Assembly: GCF_043951865.1 (NCBI RefSeq)
Contig: NZ_JBINJF010000007.1
Location: 62,001 to 126,000, forward strand
DNA from: JAMQKA01 sp043951865
Lineage (GTDB): Bacteria > Bacteroidota > Rhodothermia > Balneolales > Balneolaceae
DNA length: 64,000 nucleotides
Reading direction: 5' to 3'
A program made the position numbers and the translations under genes. Of the stretch, positions 1 to 8,399 are shown one piece after another; positions within the stretch are counted from its first letter, which is position 1; each line of letters starts with the position of its first letter. The notes below the pieces were generated by a model, which was not told the DNA's origin, made no database searches, and saw nothing but the letters and a program-made list of their open reading frames with translations.

Positions 1-714
1 GAAGAAAGGCTCCGTTTATCACTTACAAAGAACGGGAATCGGGAAAGATTTGAAGAACAATTAATTGAAATATGCAGAGGTACACACACCAGACACGAAG
101 ACTTAAAAAAACTTGCTTATAAAATTAGACCAAGAGAATTTGGAAAAATTCTTCTTGAAGACGATGCTACTGAGTTGGAACAAGTTACTGGCATTGATGG
201 AGATTTAGCAGAAAGAATTTATGAGGGGGCATGTGAATCATTAAATATTCAGGAGATACTTTCCCTTCAACATCAAGATCTAATGGACGATGCCCCAACT
301 ATTGAATTAAAAAAACAAGATGGTTCCTATGGAAAACTATCCGAGTTATCAATAGGACAGAAATCTTCAGCATTACTTATGATTGCATTGACAGATAATG
401 ACTCTCCAATTTTAATTGATCAACCAGAAGATGCTTTGGACTTAGCATCAGTATTTGAAGATATAACAACCCCAATTCGATCTAGAAAAGAACAAAGACA
501 GTTTTTACTCACAACTCACAATCCAACAGTTGCTGTTGCAGGCGATGCAGACCGTTTTCAAGTTCTTAAAGCGACTTCCAGCACTACTGATATATCAGTT
601 CATGGAGCAATAGAAAGAAAGGACGTGCGAGAAGAAATAATATTACACCTAGAGGGAGGCGAACGGTCTTTTGAATTAAAGACAAAGAAATACAAAAAAC
701 ATTTACAGAATTAG
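1..714 (+). CDS. C-terminal part of an ABC/SMC-like ATPase (TrlF-like)
   Basis: The reading frame is open from the first base, so this is the last 237 residues of a protein that begins outside the window. What is visible is the second half of an ABC-type ATPase: a signature-like LSELSIGQKSSALLMIAL, a Walker B strand PILIDQPEDALD, and an H-loop LLTTHNPTVAVAGDADRF. This order and spacing fit large DNA-repair or defence ATPases of the SMC/RecF/TrlF kind, in which 'IDQPEDxLD' and 'THNPxxxxxGDA' are common. No nuclease or PHP domain can be seen because the N-terminal part is missing. It lies in an A+T-rich element full of defence-type genes, so an antiviral role is possible but is inference. The fold assignment is firm and the family name tentative. 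Confidence 0.7.
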   Translation, partial: EERLRLSLTKNGNRERFEEQLIEICRGTHTRHEDLKKLAYKIRPREFGKILLEDDATELEQVTGIDGDLAERIYEGACESLNIQEILSLQHQDLMDDAPTIELKKQDGSYGKLSELSIGQKSSALLMIALTDNDSPILIDQPEDALDLASVFEDITTPIRSRKEQRQFLLTTHNPTVAVAGDADRFQVLKATSSTTDISVHGAIERKDVREEIILHLEGGERSFELKTKKYKKHLQN

Positions 715-940
715 GCAGTAAGCTCACTAAACAGTATATACCGACAGACCTCATCAAGTCTTTTATAATCATGGGTTTAGGTGCTTCTTTCGTTAGTTGC
801 TAATTCAACAGAAATGCGTGTGTTTGTTATGCGCAATATCGTTAGGTATCCTACTCTCTATTATTCAGTTCAGGGTTTATTAGATGCCTGTAAAAGGATG
901 GTGTTTACTACAACCTCTTTCAGATTATGGTGGATTATCA

Positions 941-1216
941 TTATTCAACTTTACCCTCGTTCAAAAAAGCTTCTATATCATCAATATTGTATCGAATTGT
1001 ACGACCCTTCTGTGAATAAGACAGCTGATTGCTATCCCTTAGATATTGGATATGACGTCGAGAGCATTGAAGCATTTCCATTACTTCTTCAGTTGTAAGC
1101 CATTTCCTCCTGGTAGCTTTGCGAATAATTTCAGGCATTTCTTCCCGCAGTACTTGTTGGACGGCCTCATAAATTGCTTCTTCTAACTCTTCTTTATTCG
1201 GAATAAATACATTCAT
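941..1216 (-). CDS. Excisionase-like helix-turn-helix protein
   Basis: A 91-residue protein with a charged N-terminal helix (about residues 7-35) followed by a MerR/excisionase-type DNA-binding fold: WLTTEEVMEMLQCSRRHIQYLRD, then a polar loop and RYNIDDIEAFLNEG. This matches the 'helix-turn-helix domain' (HTH_17) proteins common on Bacteroidota mobile elements, which act as excision or directionality factors or as small transcription regulators. It stands alone on the minus strand, between the ATPase gene and the LexA-like gene, and diverges from the latter, so both starts share the 1217-1308 intergenic DNA. Which DNA it binds cannot be told from sequence. Confidence 0.75.
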   Translation of the reverse strand: MNVFIPNKEELEEAIYEAVQQVLREEMPEIIRKATRRKWLTTEEVMEMLQCSRRHIQYLRDSNQLSYSQKGRTIRYNIDDIEAFLNEGKVE

Positions 1217-1276
1217 GATAAGTGGTTTTATTACAATTAGTCGTAGGTAAGTATGCAGGTTTTGAATCTATATAAA

Positions 1277-1307
1277 ACGTTCTTACATTATGTACGAACG
1301 TTCATAA
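1277..1307. promoter_or_regulatory. SOS-like operator overlapping the lexA-like start
   Basis: Two inverted 12-nt elements, acgttcttacat (1277-1288) and atgtacgaacgt (1290-1301), flank one base and match with a single mismatch. The second also forms an overlapping dyad, ttatgtacgaacgttcataa (1288-1307). The core acgttcgtacat recurs in the palindrome at 2988-3009 in front of yedK and the Y-family polymerase. A site abutting the start codon of a LexA-like repressor fits autorepression. Binding by that repressor is inference. Confidence 0.6.
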
Positions 1308-1308
1308 G

Positions 1309-1956
1309 ATGGCTATGGATTCTCTTACCCCTAAACAGAAACAGTTTTACGACAGCTTGATCAGCTTCTTTCGCAGGCATCAGCGTTTGCCTTCTCACCG
1401 CGAGGCAGCTGATATCAATGGACTCCAATCAAAAAATAGTTCGCTTCAATATCACCAGGCTTTGGAAGAAAAAGGATATTTGGAAAGGGACGAGTCTGGC
1501 AATTACCGGTTTACCTCGGCTGTAGATATATGGCCGGGATCTGACGAGGCAGGAACTTCTATTCCGGTGTTGGGAGAAATTACAGCCGGTGCTATGCAGG
1601 AAGCAGTACAGGCAGACCTGGGTGAGATTACATTCAGTCATCTTTTTCCCAACGTAGAGAACGTCTTTGCTCTCCGGGTGAAAGGCATGAGTATGTCTGG
1701 GCTTGATATATCCGATGGCGATTATGTGTTGCTATCAAAAACTGAATTGCGAAATGGAGACGTAGGAGCTGTGCTATATAATGGGGAAACCACCCTCAAA
1801 AAAGTTCACAAAGAGAAAGACAGGATTCGCCTTAAACCTGCCAATCCCGAATTTGACGATCTTGTCATCGAGCCCGATGAGGCCGAAGAGGTACAAACCC
1901 TTGGAAAATATTTAGGACACATAAACCAGCATGGACTCTTTAAGTCTCCCTATTAA
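1309..1956 (+). CDS. LexA/UmuD-like S24 self-cleaving repressor
   Basis: A 215-residue LexA-type repressor. The N-terminal 65 residues form a winged-helix domain (LTPKQKQFYDSLISFF, like the start of LexA). The C-terminal S24 peptidase domain has the Ala-Gly cleavage site in GEITAGAM (A93-G94), the catalytic serine in KGMSMSG (S128) and the catalytic lysine in TTLKKV (K164). It should therefore be a damage-responsive repressor that cleaves itself when RecA is activated. It precedes, within the same cassette, the SRAP protein and a Y-family polymerase that share its operator sequence. No Shine-Dalgarno site is seen before the ATG at 1309. The ATG at 1315 is an alternative start. Confidence 0.85.
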   Translation: MAMDSLTPKQKQFYDSLISFFRRHQRLPSHREAADINGLQSKNSSLQYHQALEEKGYLERDESGNYRFTSAVDIWPGSDEAGTSIPVLGEITAGAMQEAVQADLGEITFSHLFPNVENVFALRVKGMSMSGLDISDGDYVLLSKTELRNGDVGAVLYNGETTLKKVHKEKDRIRLKPANPEFDDLVIEPDEAEEVQTLGKYLGHINQHGLFKSPY

Positions 1957-2264
1957 TCCAACAGCATGCCCGCTTCTTCATATACAAGGTACCAGCCTAC
2001 CTTTCGCGTGTCGAACACAATATCCAGGTAGCGGTCATCTTTGGTTTGGAGCGTAATATGAATCTGTTTGTGGCCGTGACCGACTGGTTCTTCGTGGCAT
2101 TTGCGAATCTTCTGGACGCGATGAACCTGCCCGTTTTGGCGCTTGATGCGAATTGGCTGCAAGCGTTTGGTTATCCCGTTTTGCTTGTCGGAAAACGAAG
2201 CTACCGTCGTAATGACGATCAGTGGCTCGGGTTCTTTCTCGCTATGCTTGCTATTCCCACTCAT
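1953..2264 (-). CDS. Small protein of the SRAP/Y-polymerase cassette, function unknown
   Basis: About 103 residues, with no family I recognise with certainty. I chose the ATG at 2264 because AAGAGG lies just upstream on the minus strand and because it overlaps the yedK stop codon, which suggests translational coupling; a TTG at 2276 is the longer alternative. The C-terminal half looks beta-rich, with a basic stretch RLQPIRIKRQNGQVHRVQ and then IHITLQTKDDRYLDIVFDT and GWYLVYEE. This layout is reminiscent of small companions of Y-family polymerases (DUF6504-like), a weak resemblance only. It converges on the LexA-like gene with a 4-bp overlap of the 3' ends. Confidence 0.55.
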   Translation of the reverse strand: MSGNSKHSEKEPEPLIVITTVASFSDKQNGITKRLQPIRIKRQNGQVHRVQKIRKCHEEPVGHGHKQIHITLQTKDDRYLDIVFDTRKVGWYLVYEEAGMLLD

Positions 2265-2949
2265 CGACCTCTTCAATTAAATCTGGTTCGTTATTTCTTA
2301 CATTATTTACTTTTTGTGATACAGGATAACGGTACATGCCATCATCAGGATACGGCTCAAATACTCCGGATTCTTTAATGGCCTTGGTATTCTTATTTTC
2401 GGGATCCAACCACCAGTCGAAGTCTTCCTCCGTGAGGATTACCGGCATGCGGGGCTTGCTGTTGTGTACCTCACCGACTGTTTGATTGTTATCAGTAGTG
2501 ATAATCGTAAAAGATGGAATTTTCTTGCTTCCATCTTTGGATTCCCAGATGTAATACAGGCCAGCAAAGGGTACAATTTCACTATCTTTCAACCGAAAAG
2601 CATACGGGTACGAGTTACCATCCTTTTTGCGCCATTCATAAAATCCAGAGGCCGGTACAATGCACCGATACTTTTTAAAGGATGTCTTGTATGCTCCGTG
2701 TGAATCCACTTTCTCTTTTCGAGCATTGATGTATGGGTATTTCGGTTTCCCTTCCTTCTCATAGGGTGGGACCAGTCCCCAGCGAAACATTTCTATACTT
2801 CGGCTTCCATTGCGTTGCAATACAATGGGATTTTGCGTGGTTGGAGCCACATTGAAGTTCGGCAGTATTTCATCAATGTCGAAAGGGACCTCTAACATAT
2901 CCTTGCAGGCCTCCTGAAATTTTATATCTCTCCAATATCGTCCACACAT
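2251..2949 (-). CDS. yedK: SOS response-associated peptidase (SRAP, YedK/HMCES family)
   Basis: A 232-residue SRAP protein. It begins MCGRY, and Cys2 is the residue that, after removal of Met1, forms a thiazolidine crosslink with abasic sites in single-stranded DNA. The other active-site positions are present: N75 in YINARKE, E105 in ASGFYEWR and H162 in VHNSKPRMPVIL. The family shields abasic sites at stalled forks. It is divergent from the Y-family polymerase gene, and a strong palindrome (2988-3009) in the shared promoter matches the operator of the LexA-like repressor. This gene and polymerase together suggest a portable lesion-tolerance cassette. Confidence 0.93.
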   Translation of the reverse strand: MCGRYWRDIKFQEACKDMLEVPFDIDEILPNFNVAPTTQNPIVLQRNGSRSIEMFRWGLVPPYEKEGKPKYPYINARKEKVDSHGAYKTSFKKYRCIVPASGFYEWRKKDGNSYPYAFRLKDSEIVPFAGLYYIWESKDGSKKIPSFTIITTDNNQTVGEVHNSKPRMPVILTEEDFDWWLDPENKNTKAIKESGVFEPYPDDGMYRYPVSQKVNNVRNNEPDLIEEVDEWE

Positions 2950-2987
2950 AATCTACTCCTATTTGATTGTTCAAATTGCTTTTGTAA

Positions 2988-3009
2988 TATATGTACGTTC
3001 GTACATATA
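2988..3009. promoter_or_regulatory. Palindromic SOS-like operator between yedK and polymerase
   Basis: Two perfect 10-bp arms, tatatgtacg and cgtacatata, flank a central TT. It sits 38 bp before the yedK start and 30 bp before the polymerase start, where a repressor could control both. The core acgttcgtacat is shared with the site at 1277-1307. Confidence 0.65.
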
Positions 3010-3039
3010 AAGTATAACAACCTTACGCTCATTGTCAAT

Positions 3040-4398
3040 ATGTATTATAGTGAAAAAAATAGTTGGCCGAAGATGCCCGATCCGGGCCGGTATCAGCTAA
3101 ATAAGAACGTCCACAACATTACGCGGTACCAAACCATCACTGCCGATATGCAGCATCCGGGGAACAAGCCGCGCCTGTATGTGCACGTTGATATGAACGC
3201 CTTTTACGCACAGGTGGAGCAACTCTGCTACAATCTATATGGCATGCCGGTAGTAGTAGGTGGATGGCGCAAGCCGGATGGGACGGTCAAAGGTATTGTG
3301 GCAACGAGTTCATACGAAGCCCGGGCTTGGGGCATCAAGACCGGCATGAGCGCCTTGGAGGCCTACAAGCTTTGCCCCCACGTGATCTTCAAACAAGTGG
3401 ATTACGAGAAGTACCGCGCCTTCAGCAAGCGGATTAAAGGCGTGCTGGACACTTTTTCTCCGGACGTAGAAGCTTATAGCATGGATGAGTATTTCCTGGA
3501 TATTACCTGGAAGCTGGACGAATCCTATGAGCAATTGGTCGAATTTGCCTGGACCATGAAAGAAGCTATTTACGAAGAAACCAACCTTCGGTGTAGCGTA
3601 GGTATTTCAACCTCCAAAACCTATTCAAAGCTGGCTTCGGACCTGGAAAAACCGGATGGGCTCACAGTTTTAACAGAAGAGGAAGAAATTAAAGACAAAA
3701 TTTGGCCACTGCCGGTAGATGAGGTCTGGGGCATAGGTAGTCGGCGATACGCAAAGATCAAAGGCCGAGGCATTACTAGTATAGGAGAAGCTATCCAGCG
3801 TGGTTATCCGCTTTTTCAAAAGTTGTTTGGTAAATACTTTGGCAAAATGCTGTGGGAGACGGTAGCCGGAAAGGATCGGGCCATTGTCAGTGATGATACC
3901 GAATACATTCCAGAGCGTGTCTCCTATGGACATACGTTTTCAACATGGACAGATGACCCGTGGAAGGTGGCTGGGGAATTTGCCAAGGCGACGAAGCAGG
4001 TCTGCTACCGCCTGCGAGGATACGGAAAGAAATCGGATAAATACTTTGGCAATGTTCGTTTCCAAGGGCAAGAGAAAGAAGGGTTCTCCTTTACCTTCCG
4101 AGCTCCTGGGCTGACTAACCTCGATGGATACGTGCTTCGAAATTGCCTACAGAAAGTTCTGCCGATGCTGTTCTATTGTAAAGACCAGGGGAAGAAATTT
4201 CGGGCGATCATGCTTGGGACTACCGAGTTAAATATGACTACCCAGGCCGAACTGTTTTTCCAAGAAAACCCCAAAGTCCAACGAATGTACCAGGCGATGG
4301 ACTACCTGAATAACCGGTTTGGCTTAGATACTATTGACCACGGTATCAGCCAATTTGATGTGAAGGGGAATACGCATTTTAAGGAGCGGTCGATGTGA
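3040..4398 (+). CDS. Y-family translesion DNA polymerase (DinB/ImuB/UmuC type)
   Basis: A 452-residue Y-family polymerase. The first metal ligand lies in YVHVDMNAFYAQVE (D51) and the catalytic pair in YSMDEYFLDIT (D149, E150). The finger and palm motif SSYEARAWGIKTGM follows the first block. GISTSKTYSKLASDLEKPDG and the helix-hairpin-helix-like VWGIGSRRYAKIKGRGI mark the thumb. A little-finger domain follows to the end. All catalytic residues are kept, so it should copy past damaged bases. It differs from the housekeeping DinB at 31230-32333 by an extra N-terminal segment of about 45 residues. The control region is shared with yedK. Confidence 0.88.
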   Translation: MYYSEKNSWPKMPDPGRYQLNKNVHNITRYQTITADMQHPGNKPRLYVHVDMNAFYAQVEQLCYNLYGMPVVVGGWRKPDGTVKGIVATSSYEARAWGIKTGMSALEAYKLCPHVIFKQVDYEKYRAFSKRIKGVLDTFSPDVEAYSMDEYFLDITWKLDESYEQLVEFAWTMKEAIYEETNLRCSVGISTSKTYSKLASDLEKPDGLTVLTEEEEIKDKIWPLPVDEVWGIGSRRYAKIKGRGITSIGEAIQRGYPLFQKLFGKYFGKMLWETVAGKDRAIVSDDTEYIPERVSYGHTFSTWTDDPWKVAGEFAKATKQVCYRLRGYGKKSDKYFGNVRFQGQEKEGFSFTFRAPGLTNLDGYVLRNCLQKVLPMLFYCKDQGKKFRAIMLGTTELNMTTQAELFFQENPKVQRMYQAMDYLNNRFGLDTIDHGISQFDVKGNTHFKERSM

Positions 4399-4456
4399 AT
4401 GCTTTAAATAGTTTATTTAGATTAAAAACTTCCTTTAAAAAAGTATATAGGGTCTT

Positions 4457-6010
4457 ATGAGTGATGAGAATTTGAATTTTGATGAATTGAGAAAGATTGA
4501 CTCTTTGTCTGATTACAATAGTGATCAAGCTATTCAAATAATAGGTAGCTTGGGTGACTTTTCATATGATAGGAATTCTCTGAAGGGTATAAAACATGCT
4601 ATATCACTGAGTGAGCAAATAAAAGATAAGCCACTCAATGAGGTGCAGGAGGCTTATTTTCATTACACTATTGGAAATTTATGGTCTTATAAGCATAAGA
4701 TAGAAAATCCAAAGGGACAGAATAAATGGCCTTGGGAATCCGAAGAATTTGAAAAAATTATTATTAATCTTCGAAAAGCTCTTCACCTTTTAAGGGAAAA
4801 CAGATATAAAGAGAAGTATTATTACTGTCAGATTAATACGAACCTAGGCAATCATCTCTCCCATCTTGGTCGGATAATAGGTGCTGTCGAATATTGGAAT
4901 GAATGTATCCAAGTTGATGAAAATTTTGGAATGGCTCTTGGTAATTTGGGCCACGGGCTAATGCAATACTCAAGAATTGTTTATGATAAGGGCCACAAAG
5001 TTATCCTACTTAAAGTAGCTTATGGTCATTTAAATAAAGCATTAAATCTGAATATCACGGTTGAAGCACATAAGGGATTCAAGAAATGCATAAATCATAT
5101 TACCTCAATATTAGATGGGGACTTTTTGGAAGAAGAATCTACCCTGGATAATTGGGATTTAGGAGAAACAGAAAGTGAAAAATTATATAGAAGGTGGGTA
5201 TTAGATAAAAATCTTTTTTTAAATCCCTTAAATGATATTGGTTCTCACACCATTGCTGCTAGAGATATTTTGCATTTGCCCAATATTGTTACTGATATAG
5301 AAACTAACCCTTTTCACCATGGCTTATTTAACGTTATAAAACAAGAATTTATATCTGCAAGATATCTGTTTTATGAATCAGACATGACTGGAAAAAATAA
5401 TGAGATTCATTTTTCGGATAAGAATAATCTACTTTATGATACATTGGATTATTCGTGTCATTCGTTATCGGTTGAAAAAATGAAGGTTGCTTATAAAAGT
5501 GCCTACTCCACCTTCGATAAAATAGCCTTTTTTATAAACGAATACTTCAACTTAGGAATACCCGAGAGAAGGGTGAGCTTTCGTACTGTTTGGTATAAAA
5601 ATGATAGACTTAGAGATGAATTTGCTCAAAATAAAAACTGGCCTCTTAGAGGACTTTATTGGTTAAGCAAAGATTTTTTTGAAAATAACAAAGAGTTTAA
5701 AGAATGTTTAGAACCTGATGCCCAGAAGCTTAATGAAATAAGAAACCATCTTGAACATAAATATCTTAAGGTCCATCTATTTGGTGGGGCTATGACTTCT
5801 TCTTATTCGTCTGATGATTTGGCATATTCAATATCAAGATCCGAATTGCATGCCAAAACGCTAAGAATTTTAAAATTATCAAGAGCTGCTATAATGTACC
5901 TTTCGTTTGCAGTTCATGTTGAAGAACAATTTAGAGATAAAGGAAGGGATTCTTCAACAATTTCAGTGCCATTACCCCTGACTGAATTAATTGAGCATTT
6001 GCGTTATTGA
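4457..6010 (+). CDS. LA2681-type HEPN domain protein with TPR-like N-terminus
   Basis: A 517-residue protein. The N-terminal 220 residues are helical and TPR-like (for example LGNHLSHLGRIIGAVEYWNE and FGMALGNLGHGLMQY). The C-terminal half resembles the LA2681-like HEPN family: NLLYDTLDYSCHSLSVEKMK, SAYSTFDKIAFFINEYFNLG, VSFRTVWY and LRGLYWLSKD, ending in the HEPN catalytic signature EIRNHLEHKY (R429...H434, Rx4H). Many HEPN proteins are ribonucleases that act as toxins or defence effectors. Activity here is inference, but the Rx4H residues are intact. It is a strongly A+T-rich single gene in the mobile element, 58 bp after the polymerase and unlike it in base composition. Confidence 0.65.
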   Translation: MSDENLNFDELRKIDSLSDYNSDQAIQIIGSLGDFSYDRNSLKGIKHAISLSEQIKDKPLNEVQEAYFHYTIGNLWSYKHKIENPKGQNKWPWESEEFEKIIINLRKALHLLRENRYKEKYYYCQINTNLGNHLSHLGRIIGAVEYWNECIQVDENFGMALGNLGHGLMQYSRIVYDKGHKVILLKVAYGHLNKALNLNITVEAHKGFKKCINHITSILDGDFLEEESTLDNWDLGETESEKLYRRWVLDKNLFLNPLNDIGSHTIAARDILHLPNIVTDIETNPFHHGLFNVIKQEFISARYLFYESDMTGKNNEIHFSDKNNLLYDTLDYSCHSLSVEKMKVAYKSAYSTFDKIAFFINEYFNLGIPERRVSFRTVWYKNDRLRDEFAQNKNWPLRGLYWLSKDFFENNKEFKECLEPDAQKLNEIRNHLEHKYLKVHLFGGAMTSSYSSDDLAYSISRSELHAKTLRILKLSRAAIMYLSFAVHVEEQFRDKGRDSSTISVPLPLTELIEHLRY

Positions 6011-6017
6011 GTAAATT

Positions 6018-6188
6018 TTAAAGTTCTTCAGTTTGATTATTCGATAATTTGAAGTTTCTATACAAAAACAATTCAACCTCCAGTAGCTCTATAAGTTCAG
6101 GTTGAATTAAGAGTTGCTTCCAGAGATCGATTATCTCTTTTTCGTTTAGCTCCCCCTTTATATAATATGTTATTTGCTTGCTGATCAA
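6018..6188 (-). pseudogene. Possible small or broken gene, 56 codons from a TTG
   Basis: The 360-bp gap 6011-6370 holds a minus-strand frame open from 6236 to a stop at 6018-6020. It reads ISKQITYYIKGELNEKEI...DLWKQLLIQPELIELLEVEL, which looks like real amphipathic-helix protein, similar in style to short N-terminal 'D/E-L-I-x-x-Y-I-x-G-x-L-x-E-x-E' segments of anti-sigma-like or TPR proteins. No ATG is in frame; the first usable start is a TTG at 6188. It may be a remnant. The rest of the gap shows nothing I can name. Confidence 0.3.
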
Positions 6189-6373
6189 TTCTTTCTCGAA
6201 AAAATTAAACTGTTTATATAGTAAGACCGATTTGGGTCAGAATACTTACAGAAAATGTTGGATTTTCCAGTTTTCTCAAGGATTTTCCATTATCCCTTCT
6301 TCTTTATCTCTTAATAGCATTGTGATATATTGTACTTCAAATTATTGAAATCGTTTAATCCGTATTTATTTTG

Positions 6374-7270
6374 ATGCATATCCTCATTCCTCGAAACAGC
6401 TTGTTAAAGGAGCTATTCCCGAAGATCAAAAATCCTGAGAATTTATCTGACGAAGACATTGCAGCCATAAAAAATGCCTATTCCATAACTAACGTAACGC
6501 CAGAGGTTGAAGTCGAAGATGATATAATAAAGATCATCTTCGATGAAGAGCTCATTCAAAAAGAGAGCGATAAGTTTAAGAAAGTGGTGCAACTCTGCGA
6601 GCAAAACAACTATTCCAAGGCGCTAACACTCGTAGATGAATTAATTGAACAAGATCCAGCCGTATCGGACTATCATCGTATTAAGGGACAAATATTTTTT
6701 GAACAAGGTGATGCCGAAAACGCTGTCGATGCGTTGATTGATGCGGTACGCTTGGATCCCGAAAATATTAATGCCCTAATCCTGCTGGGTAACCTTCATG
6801 CCAGGGCGTATTCTGACGCAGAATCGGCACTGTCGTTCTACGAAAGAGTGTTAGAGTTAGACCCTGAAAATTATTTGGCTATCAATAACTTTGGTGGCAA
6901 TCTGGCAAACTTGGGGAAGTATGATGAGGCCAAACGATATTTTGAATTAGCCCATGAGTTAAAACCGGATTACCCAAATACCCTATATGGGATGGCTCTG
7001 ATTGAGTCTCGTCAGAATAACTCTAAAGAGGCTTTTGATTATGTACGGCGGGCTCTAATTAAACTTGATCCTAAGAAACAGTCAGTACTTTACAATCAGG
7101 CTTTTCAGTTAATCAGGGAAGAAGCCCAAAAGTCTTTAAAGGGAGATTTAGGGGAATTGGTATCGCCCTACCAGGAAATTTTGGAGGAAAAATCTGAGAA
7201 AGGAATAGTTGTTGAAGCTTCTGCATCTATAATCTACACCGGCAAAACTGGAGGTGGCCGAAGTCCATAA
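6374..7270 (+). CDS. TPR protein, 5' half of a gene split by a frameshift
   Basis: About 298 residues from the ATG at 6374 (a TTG lies one codon earlier). It holds four or five tetratricopeptide repeats between residues 70 and 240, for example SDYHRIKGQIFFEQGDAENA, ALILLGNLHARAYSDAESAL and AINNFGGNLANLGKYDEAKR, so it should bind other proteins. The last residues (GKTGGGRSP) are out of character. In the next frame the same DNA reads KLEVAEVHNREN, which runs straight into the following gene. One extra base near 7240-7246 (GG or AAAA) explains this. The full protein would be TPR repeats plus a metallopeptidase-like domain. Confidence 0.7.
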   Translation: MHILIPRNSLLKELFPKIKNPENLSDEDIAAIKNAYSITNVTPEVEVEDDIIKIIFDEELIQKESDKFKKVVQLCEQNNYSKALTLVDELIEQDPAVSDYHRIKGQIFFEQGDAENAVDALIDAVRLDPENINALILLGNLHARAYSDAESALSFYERVLELDPENYLAINNFGGNLANLGKYDEAKRYFELAHELKPDYPNTLYGMALIESRQNNSKEAFDYVRRALIKLDPKKQSVLYNQAFQLIREEAQKSLKGDLGELVSPYQEILEEKSEKGIVVEASASIIYTGKTGGGRSP

Positions 7271-8339
7271 CCGAGAGAATCATGTCGTAAAATATCAGCC
7301 AAGTCGTGAGGGTGTGGAACACTTGGTGATGCACGAGCTTGGACACCTAGACCGGCAACTGGAAGCCAGAAATATTGGCAAGAATCAGCTTTTTACCGCG
7401 GACAGGCAGTGTAAAGAGCAGTTTAAGCAGGATAACCAATACATAGCTAATAAGCTTGAAAAGCAAAATATTCCTGAAGCCAAAATCCAGGGCTTTATCA
7501 ATCAGATTTTTGATGGGTTAAATTCACAAGTCTATAATACTCCTATCGACCTTTTTATCGAGCAGAAGATATTTGATAAATTTCCTGATCTGCGGCCTTA
7601 TCAATTCATATCCTTATTGAATTTAGAACAGGAATACATCCAATCAGCTACAAATAAGGATGTTCATGAATTTGTACCGAAGAAGATCATACGAATAAAT
7701 AAGATACTGAGCCTGGTCAATACCATTCAATTTAAAGAGCTCTATGGTGTTGACTTAATTGAAGAATTCAACCCCTCTAAGAAAGAGATAAATGAGGCTA
7801 AAGAATTGTACAAGGAATGGTTGGCTTATTTCAATGATGGTGAATATGCTGTTGAGTACGAGCTAATCAATTTATGGGCAGATGACTTTGGTGTATCCGA
7901 GTATTTTAAACTTGTTGATGAGGATGAACGCATTGGCAACAGCCTTGATTCAACTGTTGATCAGATCGAAGAAGATCCTCTTTCGTTAGAGAATGATGAG
8001 TCAGTTGGCCAAGAAAGTTTTTCAAACAAGGGTGCACCTGCCGGTGAAATGTCAACGGTTATGTACATAGTTGACGCTCTCCAATTTTTTGAGGGCAAAA
8101 GTACGGACGAAATACGCAAGGTTGGGTTTGAAATTGGAATGCTTGGCCGTAACGGCATTGATACTGATACCCCGGAGAAGAAATATAGTCTTAATTCGAT
8201 TCCTGGAAAGAAGTTTTCGGGACGCCACCTGTTAGCCTATATGTACACGGCTTTTCAAAAATTCGATCCGGATGTAGATACCGGTATTGACTTTGATGAG
8301 GAGTATGAGCAGGCTAAGGAGTTGTTTGATAAAGGATAA
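7254..8339 (+). CDS. HExxH metallopeptidase-like domain, 3' half of a split gene
   Basis: About 361 residues if started at the GTG at 7254, but probably the continuation of the TPR protein at 6374-7270. Its frame is closed by a TAA around 7230, so the break lies between there and 7254. It opens with LEVAEVHNRENHVVKY and soon carries VMHELGHLDRQLE, an HExxH zinc-protease signature. The remaining 300 residues are acidic and helical with no known motif. The HELGH motif suggests a zinc peptidase or a relative of the anti-restriction/ImmA type. Whether a functional product is made depends on whether the frameshift is real, an assembly error, or bypassed. Confidence 0.6.
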   Translation: MAEVHNRENHVVKYQPSREGVEHLVMHELGHLDRQLEARNIGKNQLFTADRQCKEQFKQDNQYIANKLEKQNIPEAKIQGFINQIFDGLNSQVYNTPIDLFIEQKIFDKFPDLRPYQFISLLNLEQEYIQSATNKDVHEFVPKKIIRINKILSLVNTIQFKELYGVDLIEEFNPSKKEINEAKELYKEWLAYFNDGEYAVEYELINLWADDFGVSEYFKLVDEDERIGNSLDSTVDQIEEDPLSLENDESVGQESFSNKGAPAGEMSTVMYIVDALQFFEGKSTDEIRKVGFEIGMLGRNGIDTDTPEKKYSLNSIPGKKFSGRHLLAYMYTAFQKFDPDVDTGIDFDEEYEQAKELFDKG

Positions 8340-8399
8340 GAGTTCCCCTGCACTACCATCTACACTACCCACTACCACATATTCCTTTGTAATTCCAAT

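Noticed and set aside
781..1098. 105-codon plus-strand frame
   Set aside because: It overlaps the clear HTH gene on the other strand and has no protein-like motif.
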